Positions 1 through 5,150 of a stretch of DNA of 5,150 nt are shown piece after piece. Numbering within the stretch: the first letter of the stretch is position 1; each line of letters starts with the position of its first letter. The DNA is from Chloroflexota bacterium (GTDB lineage: Bacteria > Chloroflexota > UBA5177 > JANWHV01), in assembly GCA_025924845.1 (NCBI GenBank), contig JAICHN010000375.1, positions 1 to 5,150 on the forward strand. The letters are read 5' to 3'. The position numbers were made by a program, and so were the translations under genes. The notes below the pieces were generated by a model. It made no database searches. It was not told the DNA's origin and was given only the letters and a program-made list of their open reading frames with translations.

Positions 1-251
1 TCAACCAAGCAGACACCGAGCAGGGAGCGGCGCTGATCGCCTTCATTCTTGGCCTGGGTGGGGCGCTCGGCCTCGGCGTGGTGGTGGAGGGCGTGGAAAC
101 GCGGGATACCTGGGAGTGGCTGCACGACCTGGGTTGTCCTGCCATCCAGGGTTATTATTTGCACCGCCCAGCGCCCGCGGACGAATTCAGCGCCTGGCTA
201 CGCAGCGAGGTGCTCCCGCACCCAATCGAGCAAGCGACAGGGATACGATGA
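1..251 (+). CDS. C-terminal end of an EAL-domain c-di-GMP phosphodiesterase-type protein (5' truncated by the window)
   Basis: The open frame begins at base 3 with no start in the window and runs 82 codons to TGA at 249-251. The residues match the last third of an EAL domain. VVVEGVET (residues 26-33) corresponds to the usual VVAEGVET segment, whose first Glu is a conserved active-site residue. IQGYYLHRP follows the usual QGYxFSRP pattern near the end of the barrel, and a short helix DEFSAWL comes after it. EAL domains hydrolyse cyclic di-GMP to pGpG. The EAL motif and most metal ligands lie upstream of the window, so activity cannot be judged. The protein may also carry GGDEF, PAS, GAF or receiver domains upstream. 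It ends about 20 residues after the domain, with no further module. The stop overlaps the next start, which suggests co-transcription with the two response regulators. Confidence 0.88.
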   Translation, partial: NQADTEQGAALIAFILGLGGALGLGVVVEGVETRDTWEWLHDLGCPAIQGYYLHRPAPADEFSAWLRSEVLPHPIEQATGIR

Positions 252-694
252 TGCATAACGTGATGGATCGACCCGTGGAAGTTCTCCTGGTTGAGGACAA
301 CATAGCCGATGTTCGCCTAACCGAGGAGGCCCTGCGCGAGGCGCCCGCCCCGTATTCCTTGCACGTGGTACGCGACGGGGAGGAGGCGATGGCCTTTCTT
401 CGACACGGCGGATCGTATGAGAATATGCCCCGTCCGGACATCATCCTTCTGGATCTCAACATGCCGCGGAAAGGGGGCCGAGAGGTACTGGCCGAAATCA
501 AGGGCGACCCCGATCTGCGGCGTATTCCGGTGATCATTCTTACCACCTCGGCGGATACCGAGGACATTCGCCAGGCATACGATCTGCATGCCAATTCCTA
601 TCTCGTCAAGCCCGTTGATCTGAGCCGGTTCTTCACGGTCATCTCAGCCCTGGAGGGATTTTGGCTCTTCGCGGCCACCCTGCCGACTGAATAA
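248..694 (+). CDS. Stand-alone response regulator, Rcp1-type receiver
   Basis: This 148-residue protein is a single receiver domain with no DNA-binding output. The phosphorylation site is complete: acidic pair E16-D17 in LLVEDN, phospho-acceptor D69 in ILLDLNMP, T99 in ILTTSAD, Y118, and Lys121-Pro122 in YLVKP. The DGEEAMAFLR segment, the insert around GGSYENMPRPD, and the tail EGFWLFAATLP are typical of the Rcp1 family. Members of that family receive phosphate from phytochrome-like or other PAS/GAF histidine kinases, and their tail helps form dimers. It probably acts in the cytoplasm by protein-protein contact. ATG at 248 overlaps the EAL stop by four bases, pointing to translational coupling. 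ATG at 251 is the alternative and is slightly better spaced (7 bases) from AGGGA at 239-243. No kinase lies in the window, so the partner is probably upstream or elsewhere. Confidence 0.93.
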   Translation: MMHNVMDRPVEVLLVEDNIADVRLTEEALREAPAPYSLHVVRDGEEAMAFLRHGGSYENMPRPDIILLDLNMPRKGGREVLAEIKGDPDLRRIPVIILTTSADTEDIRQAYDLHANSYLVKPVDLSRFFTVISALEGFWLFAATLPTE

Positions 695-767
695 TTGCCG
701 CCCGCCGGAAGCGTTTCCTCCCGGTTATACTCATCCAAGGAATCCGCGCAATGGAGCGCACCGGGTG

Positions 768-779
768 GGCGCGCGCGCC
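768..779. repeat. 12-bp perfect GC palindrome in the leader of the second response regulator
   Basis: GGCGCGCGCGCC is its own reverse complement and lies directly before the Shine-Dalgarno sequence at 783-789. As RNA it could form only a 4-bp stem with a 4-base loop. As DNA it could be a dimeric binding site or a Z-prone alternating GC tract. In a GC-rich genome a chance origin is quite possible. Confidence 0.45.
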
Positions 780-782
780 AAG

Positions 783-789
783 AGGAGGG
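783..789 (+). promoter_or_regulatory. Strong Shine-Dalgarno sequence that fixes the GTG start at 796
   Basis: AGGAGGG stands six bases before GTG at 796. It decides between this start and the in-frame ATG at 751. The ATG has a weaker AAGGA eight bases upstream and would add 15 residues before the first beta strand that look unlike a receiver. Confidence 0.8.
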
Positions 790-795
790 ATCATC

Positions 796-1713
796 GTGAA
801 CGGACGCCCCATCACCCTTCTGGTGGAGGGTAACACGGATCACGCCAAAACAATCATCCAGGCCATGAATAGCCGCGAGCTACCCCAACCCAACCATGTA
901 CGCACGGGAGAGGAAGCAGTGGCGTGGATCAGCACGCACCTGGCCGATATCTGCGTGATCGACTATACGCTGCACGGGATCGACGGCATGGAAACGATGC
1001 TTCATCTGCATCAGCGGAAGCCCGAGTTACCGGTGATTATGCTGTCGAGTCTAAAATCAGAGCAGGCGGCGATAGCGGCCTTCCGCGGCGGGGTACGAGA
1101 CTTTGTACCACTCCTCCCAGGGTACGCGGATACGCTGGTGGAGATCATCCTCAAGGTAGCGGGGAGCCTAACCTTCGGCACTATCCACACCGTGAATGCC
1201 GTAGCCGCGCTGGCGCGTCCGCCCGCCCATCTACGACCCAGCTACGAAAACCGGCTGCGGGCCGTTGGCCGCCAACTGGATATCTATGGGTACAGGGCGA
1301 TCAATCTGTCCGAGGTGGCGGGCGGCTTTCTGGTGCGGGCCATTCCGCATGTAGGCCGCTCGGCTGAAGCGCTCGAATTCCTGGACAGCGCGGCGGACCA
1401 TATACTATCTCATGCCGTGACGGCCCGCGGCGAGGGAGAGCGTTCCCGCCCAACCGACCTCCTTTTGCCCACCGGCTACGAGGACTTTCTGCGTGCCCTG
1501 GGCCATCGCCTGGATTCCGGCAATATGACGGCGATCACGATTACCGAGTTGGAGCCGTTGATCGCGGTGGGTGGTGTTGCCCCGGAGGAGATTGGCGAGG
1601 GTACGGCGCTCACCCCCTTCTATGAATTATTGCAATCGGAGCACATCAAGTATTTGCTCGACGAAGCCTTTCGGCGCCGAACCAAGCAGCGCGCCGGTAA
1701 CGCGCGCTCGTAG
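796..1713 (+). CDS. Response regulator with degenerate receiver and a duplicated C-terminal region of unknown function
   Basis: The protein has 305 residues from GTG 796. Residues 5-120 form a receiver. D56 in CVIDYTLHGIDG is the likely phospho-acceptor, and S84 in VIMLSSL fills the Thr/Ser position. The usual acidic pair (ED) reads E11-G12. The invariant Lys is missing: RDFVPL stands where YVVK is expected, giving Leu106. Phosphorylation or the switch is therefore probably altered. Residues 125-305 match no output domain I recognise: no helix-turn-helix, GGDEF, EAL, HD-GYP or kinase motifs. This part holds two copies of one unit. SYENRLRAVGRQLD (149-162) matches GYEDFLRALGHRLD (227-240), each followed by AI(N/T)(L/I)(S/T)E, and each unit ends in a predicted helical stretch (LEFLDSAADHIL and YELLQSEHIKYLL). 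The basic tail RRRTKQRAGNAR ends the protein. It follows the Rcp1-type gene in the same direction after 101 bases. Its role is unknown, and a signalling adaptor or regulator is my inference. Confidence 0.88.
   Translation: MNGRPITLLVEGNTDHAKTIIQAMNSRELPQPNHVRTGEEAVAWISTHLADICVIDYTLHGIDGMETMLHLHQRKPELPVIMLSSLKSEQAAIAAFRGGVRDFVPLLPGYADTLVEIILKVAGSLTFGTIHTVNAVAALARPPAHLRPSYENRLRAVGRQLDIYGYRAINLSEVAGGFLVRAIPHVGRSAEALEFLDSAADHILSHAVTARGEGERSRPTDLLLPTGYEDFLRALGHRLDSGNMTAITITELEPLIAVGGVAPEEIGEGTALTPFYELLQSEHIKYLLDEAFRRRTKQRAGNARS
1240..1428 (+). repeat. First copy of the duplicated protein unit (residues 149-211)
   Basis: It opens with SYENRLRAVGRQLD, then AINLSEVAGGFLVRA, and closes with a helix-like stretch around LEFLDSAADHILSHA. 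Against the second copy it shares YE, LRA, G, LD, AI and E at equivalent positions without a gap over about 34 residues. The likeness is in the protein; the DNA copies have diverged, so the duplication is old. Confidence 0.62.
1474..1680 (+). repeat. Second copy of the duplicated protein unit (residues 227-295)
   Basis: It opens with GYEDFLRALGHRLD, then AITITELEPLIAVGG. A few extra residues (around PEEIGEGTAL) come before the closing helix-like stretch YELLQSEHIKYLLDEAF. A 15-residue linker (212-226) rich in Gly, Glu, Arg, Ser and Pro separates it from the first copy. Confidence 0.62.
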
Positions 1714-1771
1714 AGAGAGGAAACGCGGACTCTTCGGGAAAAAGGGCGAGGTTATCCTGTCGTGCGCTTTG

Positions 1772-2317
1772 CTACTCTTCACCGAGCGGCACGCCCAGGA
1801 GGGTCGCGCCGAATCGCGCCCGCACGTGCTTCTCGACCGGAATAAGCGCTACGCTGCCGTCAGGCCGGAATGAAAGTTGTCCCACTCCCTGGAAGCCCGC
1901 TTTCTGTATCCCCGCACCGGACGGTAAGTTCTCCGGCGCATGCAGAATCCAGAACCGATCCGCGTCTTCCAGCCGCACAATGGCCTGCAGAAGGCGTGGA
2001 TACAACCCCTTCCCCTGCCATTCCGGCAAGGTCGCGAAATCCCATAAATAACAATCACCCGCCGGTATGGGGAATACGAGGCTCAGTTCACCGATTTCGG
2101 CTATACGGGTCGCCGCCCACCCATAGGTCACGGCTGTCGTACCGATATAGCCCACGTACGGGTGGTGGCCGGCACGCTGCCGCTCACGCACGTCTTCGAT
2201 CCCCAGGTGATTGATCCGGGCCAGTTCCTCGTCATCACCGGCCGGCTGCGTATGGAAGTCCGGTATCGGCATGAGGTTCAGGTCGGGATCACCTTGCCAC
2301 CACGTTGCCAGTGCCAT
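1772..2317 (-). CDS. GNAT-family N-acetyltransferase
   Basis: From ATG 2317 the protein has 181 residues. The fold pattern is that of a GNAT acyl-CoA transferase. A substrate-side N-terminal half is followed by strand beta4, YLWDFATLP (90-98), and the pyrophosphate-binding loop QGKGLYPRLL (101-110). The glycine-rich loop is the standard Q/RxxGxG/A motif, except that Tyr106 replaces the last Gly/Ala. The later segment FWILHAPENL...AGIQKAGF is the usual C-terminal part, where the asexual 'ARxxYEKxGF' pattern of GNATs is expected. The substrate cannot be read. The start is chosen because GGGGAG lies eight bases upstream. A longer frame from TTG 2407 would add 30 residues, but that TTG is only three bases after AAGGA and lies within a strong inverted repeat. 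It is the last gene of the - strand set, 138 bases after the MFS stop, and converges on the response regulator gene. Confidence 0.85.
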   Translation of the reverse strand: MALATWWQGDPDLNLMPIPDFHTQPAGDDEELARINHLGIEDVRERQRAGHHPYVGYIGTTAVTYGWAATRIAEIGELSLVFPIPAGDCYLWDFATLPEWQGKGLYPRLLQAIVRLEDADRFWILHAPENLPSGAGIQKAGFQGVGQLSFRPDGSVALIPVEKHVRARFGATLLGVPLGEE

Positions 2318-2325
2318 GAATAAGT

Positions 2326-2331
2326 CTCCCC
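2326..2331 (-). promoter_or_regulatory. Shine-Dalgarno sequence for the GNAT gene
   Basis: On the - strand GGGGAG lies eight bases before ATG 2317. It favours that ATG over the upstream in-frame TTG at 2407. Confidence 0.6.
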
Positions 2332-2382
2332 ATGATGTGGCGGACACACCCGCGATCTCTTCAGCAAACTTGACTACCAGGC

Positions 2383-2444
2383 GCGCGGGCCGGGGAGCGC
2401 GCTCCAAGCATCCTTACTCGGTTGGTATCGCTCCCCGCCCGTGC
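2383..2444 (-). repeat. Imperfect 16-bp inverted repeat between the MFS and GNAT genes
   Basis: CGGGGAGCG at 2391-2399 pairs perfectly with CGCTCCCCG at 2429-2437. Beyond one bulged base (2390), seven more pairs extend the stem to 2383 and 2444, one of them a G-U type pair. The loop is 29 bases. As - strand RNA it starts 11 bases after the MFS stop. What follows is not a U-run (the next bases read GCCTGGTAG), so an intrinsic terminator is unlikely. A processing, stability or translation-control element is possible. A self-complementary GGAGCGCGCTCC (2394-2405) overlaps one arm. Confidence 0.6.
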
Positions 2445-2455
2445 CATAGGTATGG

Positions 2456-3877
2456 CTACGCCGCGCCCTGCACGGCAATTGGCTCCGGCATAGCGACCAC
2501 CTGCGCCGTGGCCGCCTCTGCAACGGTACGACGGGGGAGCAGGGCGGCGATGACGGTGCCAAGAGCCAGAACGCCCGCCCCGGCAAAAATTGCGGCGCGG
2601 AACCCGCCCAAGAACTGCGCCGGTGTAGAGGCTGTATGTTGGAAGACCGCGCCCAGTATAGCCACACCAAAGACGACGCCCAGTTCGCGCAGCATGTTAT
2701 AAGCGCCCGAAGCCTGGCCTTGCCGCGCCTCCGTTACCGCGGCCATCACTGCCTCGGAGAGGGGCGAGAAGGAAAGCCCCATACCCAGGCCACCCAGAAG
2801 AAAGGCCGGCAACAGGATCGAGTACGGTGCGTCGGCCGTGGAAACGACCCCGATCCAGGCGAGGGATACCGCTTGCATGGCCATGCCGGCCAGGACGAGC
2901 GGGCGAGCGCCGATCCGCCCGGCCAGGATGCCGGCAAACGGGGCGACAAGCATGATCATGCCCGTCCAGGGCATCGTCTCCAGGCCGGCCCGCAACGCCG
3001 AGGCGCCCTGAACCTGCTGCAGAAACAGCGTGAGTAACCAGATGGACCCGAACATGCCGAAAGCGAGCAGGAAGCCCACCGCGTTGGCGATCGCGAAGCC
3101 GCGGTGAGCAAAGAGGCTCAGGTCGAGCATGGGCGCCTTGGTTTCGCGTTCGCGCCGGATGAAGGCGGCCAGAAGCAGGGCGCCGCCGATCAGGGGGACC
3201 ACAATTTGGGCACTGCCCCAGCCCACCGCGTTGCCGCGAATCAAGCCGTAGACCAGGCTGAGGAGGCCGGCGCCAATCAAGGCCGTGCCGGGCAGATCGA
3301 GGCTCTGCCGGACGCCGTACGTCTCCGGAAGGCGCAGGCGGCCGGTCACCAGCACGGCAAGCCCAATGGGCACGTTCAGCCAGAATACGACGTTCCAGCT
3401 TGAGCCACTCACAATGGCGCCGCCTACGAGCGGGCCGGCGACCAGGCCGAGACCGGAAACGCCGGACCATAGGCCAATGGCAGCGGCGCGCTTGCCGGCG
3501 GGGAAGACGCCAATCAGGATGGTCAACGTGAGCGGGGTGATGCAGGCACCGCCGATGCCTTGTAGGGCGCGCGACAGGATCAGCTCGGTGGCCGAGGTGG
3601 AGAGGGCTGCCGCCGCCGAGCCCAGCGTGAATAGTGCTACGCCGACAAGCAGGGCACGGCGCCGGCCGAAGCGGTCACCGAGCGCCGCGGCAGGGATCAT
3701 CAGGACGGTAAAGGCGAGGGTGTAGGCGTTGACGGTCCACTCCAGATCGGGAATGCTTGCATGAAGCGCGCGCTGAATGGACGGCAGAGCGGTCGTGACG
3801 ACGAGGTTGTCAAGAAAGGCCATGAACAGGGCGAGCGAGACGATGGCGAAGGTCCACCAGCGGCGTGACGTGGTCAT
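2456..3877 (-). CDS. DHA2-type (14-TMS) major facilitator superfamily drug:H+ antiporter-like exporter
   Basis: The protein has 473 residues, the usual length for the 14-helix DHA2 (EmrB/QacA-type) MFS family. Helix 1 carries motif D1, LDNLVVTTALPSI (22-34). Motif A between helices 2 and 3 is GDRFGRRR (67-74). Motif B in helix 4 is LSRALQGIGGA (101-111), with the conserved Arg103. Motif C in helix 5, the antiporter signature, is GLVAGPLVGG (144-153). FWLNVPIG (165-172) after helix 6 is typical of DHA2 members. It sits in the inner membrane and probably exports a hydrophobic or cationic compound using the proton gradient. The substrate cannot be told from the sequence. There is no EmrA-like fusion partner in the window. 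Its ATG overlaps the oxidoreductase stop by four bases (ATGA), so the two are very likely translated from one transcript. Confidence 0.94.
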   Translation of the reverse strand: MTTSRRWWTFAIVSLALFMAFLDNLVVTTALPSIQRALHASIPDLEWTVNAYTLAFTVLMIPAAALGDRFGRRRALLVGVALFTLGSAAAALSTSATELILSRALQGIGGACITPLTLTILIGVFPAGKRAAAIGLWSGVSGLGLVAGPLVGGAIVSGSSWNVVFWLNVPIGLAVLVTGRLRLPETYGVRQSLDLPGTALIGAGLLSLVYGLIRGNAVGWGSAQIVVPLIGGALLLAAFIRRERETKAPMLDLSLFAHRGFAIANAVGFLLAFGMFGSIWLLTLFLQQVQGASALRAGLETMPWTGMIMLVAPFAGILAGRIGARPLVLAGMAMQAVSLAWIGVVSTADAPYSILLPAFLLGGLGMGLSFSPLSEAVMAAVTEARQGQASGAYNMLRELGVVFGVAILGAVFQHTASTPAQFLGGFRAAIFAGAGVLALGTVIAALLPRRTVAEAATAQVVAMPEPIAVQGAA

Positions 3878-4956
3878 GATGATCTTTCTCCTGGATCTGT
3901 TTGCAAGCAGTCACCAAGGGTGATGACAACCGTTCCTCGGGCGTGTCCTTCCCCGAGATGACCGATCGCCTCGGGGGTCCCGCTCAGTGGATACGTCCCG
4001 TCTATGACCGGTGAGACCTTCCCGCTTTCGATCAGTCCCCTCAGGACGACCAGGTCCGCGCCGTTCTGAACCTTGACGGACGGACCCAGCTGCCGGCGCG
4101 CGAACAGCGACGACACGAGCACCTTGATCACGGGACCCAGGGGACCCATCCAGCGACCGTCCGCATGTCCGCCACTGTTGGACTGCAGCTTCCCCGTGGA
4201 GGTGAGTGCGCGTCTGGTGACTGACAACGAATGGTTCCCTACGTTGTCGAGGATGAAATCGTAGCGCTGCCCACCCTGGGTGAAGTCCTCCTGGGTGTAG
4301 TCGATGACATGGTCAGCGCCGATGGAGCGGACCATGTCCACGTTTCTTGTGCCGCACACGCCGGTCACTTCGGCGCCGAACGCCTTGGCGATCTGCACGG
4401 CGAACGTTCCGACCCCACCCGACGCGCCGTTGATCAAGACCTTCTGCCCTGGCCGGATCTTGCCTTGATCGCGAAGCAACTGGAGGGCAGTGGATGCGGA
4501 CACCCCGACCGCCGCGGCCTGCTCGAACGTGAGGTTGGCCGGCTTCGGCACGAAGTGGTCCGCTCCGGCAGAGGCATACTCGGCAAAGGCACCCGTGCAC
4601 CAGCCGAAGACAGCGTCGCCTGGTCGGAACCGCGTCACATCCTTGCCGACCGCCTCGACCGTCCCCGCGACGTCCGTCCCTGGGACGCAGTGCTTCGGCT
4701 TGCGCGGCCCGGTTGCCATGCGTAGGAAGTACGGCAGGCCCCGCATGAGGATCAAGTCACCGACATGGACGGAAGCCGCGTGTACGCGTATCAGCACCTC
4801 GCCGTCCTTAACCACCGGCCTGGCGATGTCCTCCAGACCCAGGACTGTCTCGGGTGAGCCGTACCTGTCCTGGACGATTGCCCTCATCCGGGTTGCGGCG
4901 AGCGTCGGCGAGGTCGGGCCCGCGTGACCGGGAGTCGTTGGTTTGGTATCGATCAT
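3874..4956 (-). CDS. NAD(P)-dependent alcohol dehydrogenase / quinone oxidoreductase-like, zinc-independent MDR family
   Basis: The protein has 360 residues from ATG 4956. The GroES-like domain covers about residues 25-140 and starts at MRAIVQDRYGSPETVL. It includes AASVHVGDL, PGTDVAGTVEAVG and FRPGDAVFG. The Rossmann fold follows, with the nucleotide loop NGASGGVGTFAVQIA (176-190) and GTRN (202-205) after the second strand, where a basic residue often favours NADPH. The usual C-terminal strand is HARGTVVIT. The Cys/His ligands of catalytic and structural zinc are absent, as in the quinone oxidoreductase branch. It probably reduces a carbonyl, enone or quinone, but the substrate is unknown. 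The first 23 residues are Pro/Thr-rich and not part of the fold. ATG 4956 is chosen because GAGAAGGAG lies eight bases before it; an in-frame TTG at 4992 would run through that site. The gene is followed at once by the MFS exporter. Confidence 0.93.
   Translation of the reverse strand: MIDTKPTTPGHAGPTSPTLAATRMRAIVQDRYGSPETVLGLEDIARPVVKDGEVLIRVHAASVHVGDLILMRGLPYFLRMATGPRKPKHCVPGTDVAGTVEAVGKDVTRFRPGDAVFGWCTGAFAEYASAGADHFVPKPANLTFEQAAAVGVSASTALQLLRDQGKIRPGQKVLINGASGGVGTFAVQIAKAFGAEVTGVCGTRNVDMVRSIGADHVIDYTQEDFTQGGQRYDFILDNVGNHSLSVTRRALTSTGKLQSNSGGHADGRWMGPLGPVIKVLVSSLFARRQLGPSVKVQNGADLVVLRGLIESGKVSPVIDGTYPLSGTPEAIGHLGEGHARGTVVITLGDCLQTDPGERSS
3888..3892 (-). promoter_or_regulatory. Shine-Dalgarno sequence for the MFS gene, inside the oxidoreductase gene
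   Basis: On the - strand AGGAG stands ten bases before ATG 3877, within the last codons of the oxidoreductase. The slightly long spacing together with the ATGA overlap suggests that translation of the exporter is partly coupled to the upstream gene. Confidence 0.6.
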
Positions 4957-4964
4957 GATCTGTA

Positions 4965-4973
4965 CTCCTTCTC
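4965..4973 (-). promoter_or_regulatory. Shine-Dalgarno sequence for the oxidoreductase gene
   Basis: On the - strand GAGAAGGAG ends eight bases before ATG 4956. It directly follows the 11-bp inverted repeat at 4974-5007, so the structure may affect ribosome access or protect the 5' end of a processed mRNA. Confidence 0.75.
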
Positions 4974-5007
4974 CCCCGAGGCGCCGCGGCAAAGCAGCGC
5001 CTCGGGG
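4974..5007 (-). repeat. Perfect 11-bp inverted repeat between the DUF4386-like gene and the oxidoreductase
   Basis: CCCCGAGGCGC at 4974-4984 and GCGCCTCGGGG at 4997-5007 are exact reverse complements around a 12-base loop (CGCGGCAAAGCA on the + strand). As - strand RNA it begins six bases after the upstream stop codon and ends directly at the Shine-Dalgarno sequence. No U-run follows on either strand, so a standard intrinsic terminator is not supported. Confidence 0.75.
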
Positions 5008-5013
5008 CCGGCG

Positions 5014-5150
5014 TTAATTGACCGCGGCTACCGCCACGCCCGATACATGCATGTGAGGAGTAACTTGTGCCTCAGTTTGCCCGGACGTAAGAGGAGACGG
5101 CTTGAACCCCTTGACGGTGAGGTAGATTCCGAAAGACAGCTCCCAAAAGA
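5014..5150 (-). CDS. C-terminal end of a DUF4386-like membrane protein (5' part beyond the window)
   Basis: A frame open from the right edge of the window gives 44 complete codons before TAA at 5014-5016. It begins FWELSFGIYLTVKGFKPSPL. That looks like the end of the last membrane helix followed by the short KGFKPSP tail I associate with DUF4386 proteins, which are small multi-helix membrane proteins of unknown function. A polar tail of about 24 residues follows. DUF4386 genes often sit beside NAD(P)-dependent alcohol dehydrogenases of the kind found next here, which supports the call. Only 44 residues are visible, so the family assignment is tentative. The frame being coding is supported by the residue pattern and by the position upstream of, and on the same strand as, the oxidoreductase. 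Confidence 0.6.
   Translation of the reverse strand, partial: FWELSFGIYLTVKGFKPSPLTSGQTEAQVTPHMHVSGVAVAAVN

Noticed and set aside
726..731. TATACT as a -10 promoter element for the second response regulator
   Set aside because: It resembles a sigma-70 -10 box, but no -35 hexamer lies at 16-18 bases. The nearest candidate, TTGCCG at 695-700, is 25 bases away.
751..795. ATG 751 as the start of the second response regulator
   Set aside because: It would add 15 residues unlike a receiver N-terminus, and the stronger AGGAGGG site is correctly spaced for GTG 796.
1714..1771. Intrinsic terminator in the convergent gap
   Set aside because: Only a weak stem with a bulge (1762-1768 with 1785-1792) was found. 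It reaches into the GNAT gene and has no U-run.
2394..2411. Small upstream ORF beginning with ATG 2411 on the - strand (16 codons) ahead of the GNAT gene
   Set aside because: AAGG is directly against the ATG with no spacing, and the frame is short and lies within the inverted repeat.
3285..3725. Long + strand open frame opposite the MFS gene
   Set aside because: It mirrors a high-GC coding strand, has Arg/Pro/Ala-rich content with no recognisable fold, and the MFS motifs on the other strand are unmistakable.
3967..3976. Ten-base copy of the hairpin arm (CGCCTCGGGG) near the 3' end of the oxidoreductase gene
   Set aside because: It encodes the conserved PEAIG segment and is easily explained by GC-rich codons. 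Only two places share it, so it does not make a repeat family.
4231..4725. Long + strand open frame opposite the oxidoreductase gene
   Set aside because: It is an antisense shadow of a well-supported MDR gene; no domain-like pattern or good ribosome-binding site was seen.

Overview
The window is a GC-rich bacterial chromosome segment with two sets of genes pointing towards each other. I cannot place the organism firmly. The high GC, the Rcp1-type response regulator, the GNAT family resembling ones I associate with Chloroflexota, and the DUF4386-like/alcohol dehydrogenase neighbourhood fit Chloroflexota or an actinobacterium-like lineage. This is inference from family resemblance, not a database result.

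Left side, + strand (1-1713): a signalling cluster. It opens with the last 82 codons of an EAL-domain (cyclic-di-GMP phosphodiesterase type) protein. A 148-residue stand-alone receiver protein of the Rcp1 type follows, overlapping the EAL stop codon (ATGA). After a 101-base gap comes a second response regulator of 305 residues. It has an N-terminal receiver with a degenerate active site and an unrecognised C-terminal half built from two copies of one 60-70 residue unit. A strong Shine-Dalgarno sequence sets its GTG start, and a 12-bp GC palindrome lies just before that site. The three genes look like one phosphorelay/c-di-GMP output module whose sensor kinase is probably upstream of the window.

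Junction (1714-1771): a short convergent gap. I see no clear intrinsic terminator in it.

Right side, - strand (1772-5150, transcribed right to left): a probable operon. It starts with the C-terminus of a DUF4386-like membrane protein, entering from the right edge. Next is a zinc-independent MDR-family NAD(P)-dependent oxidoreductase, then a DHA2-type 14-helix MFS exporter overlapping the oxidoreductase stop by 4 bases, and last a GNAT-family acetyltransferase. An oxidoreductase, an efflux pump and an acetyltransferase together suggest a small-molecule detoxification or tolerance function, but no substrate can be read from the sequence. Two strong inverted repeats lie in the two non-overlapping junctions of this operon: a perfect 11-bp stem between the DUF4386-like gene and the oxidoreductase, and an imperfect 16-bp stem between the MFS and GNAT genes. 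Neither is followed by a U-tract, so they look more like mRNA processing, stability or translation elements than terminators.

No tRNA, rRNA, CRISPR, insertion sequence or attachment site is visible. The most unusual item is the duplicated, unassigned output region of the second response regulator.
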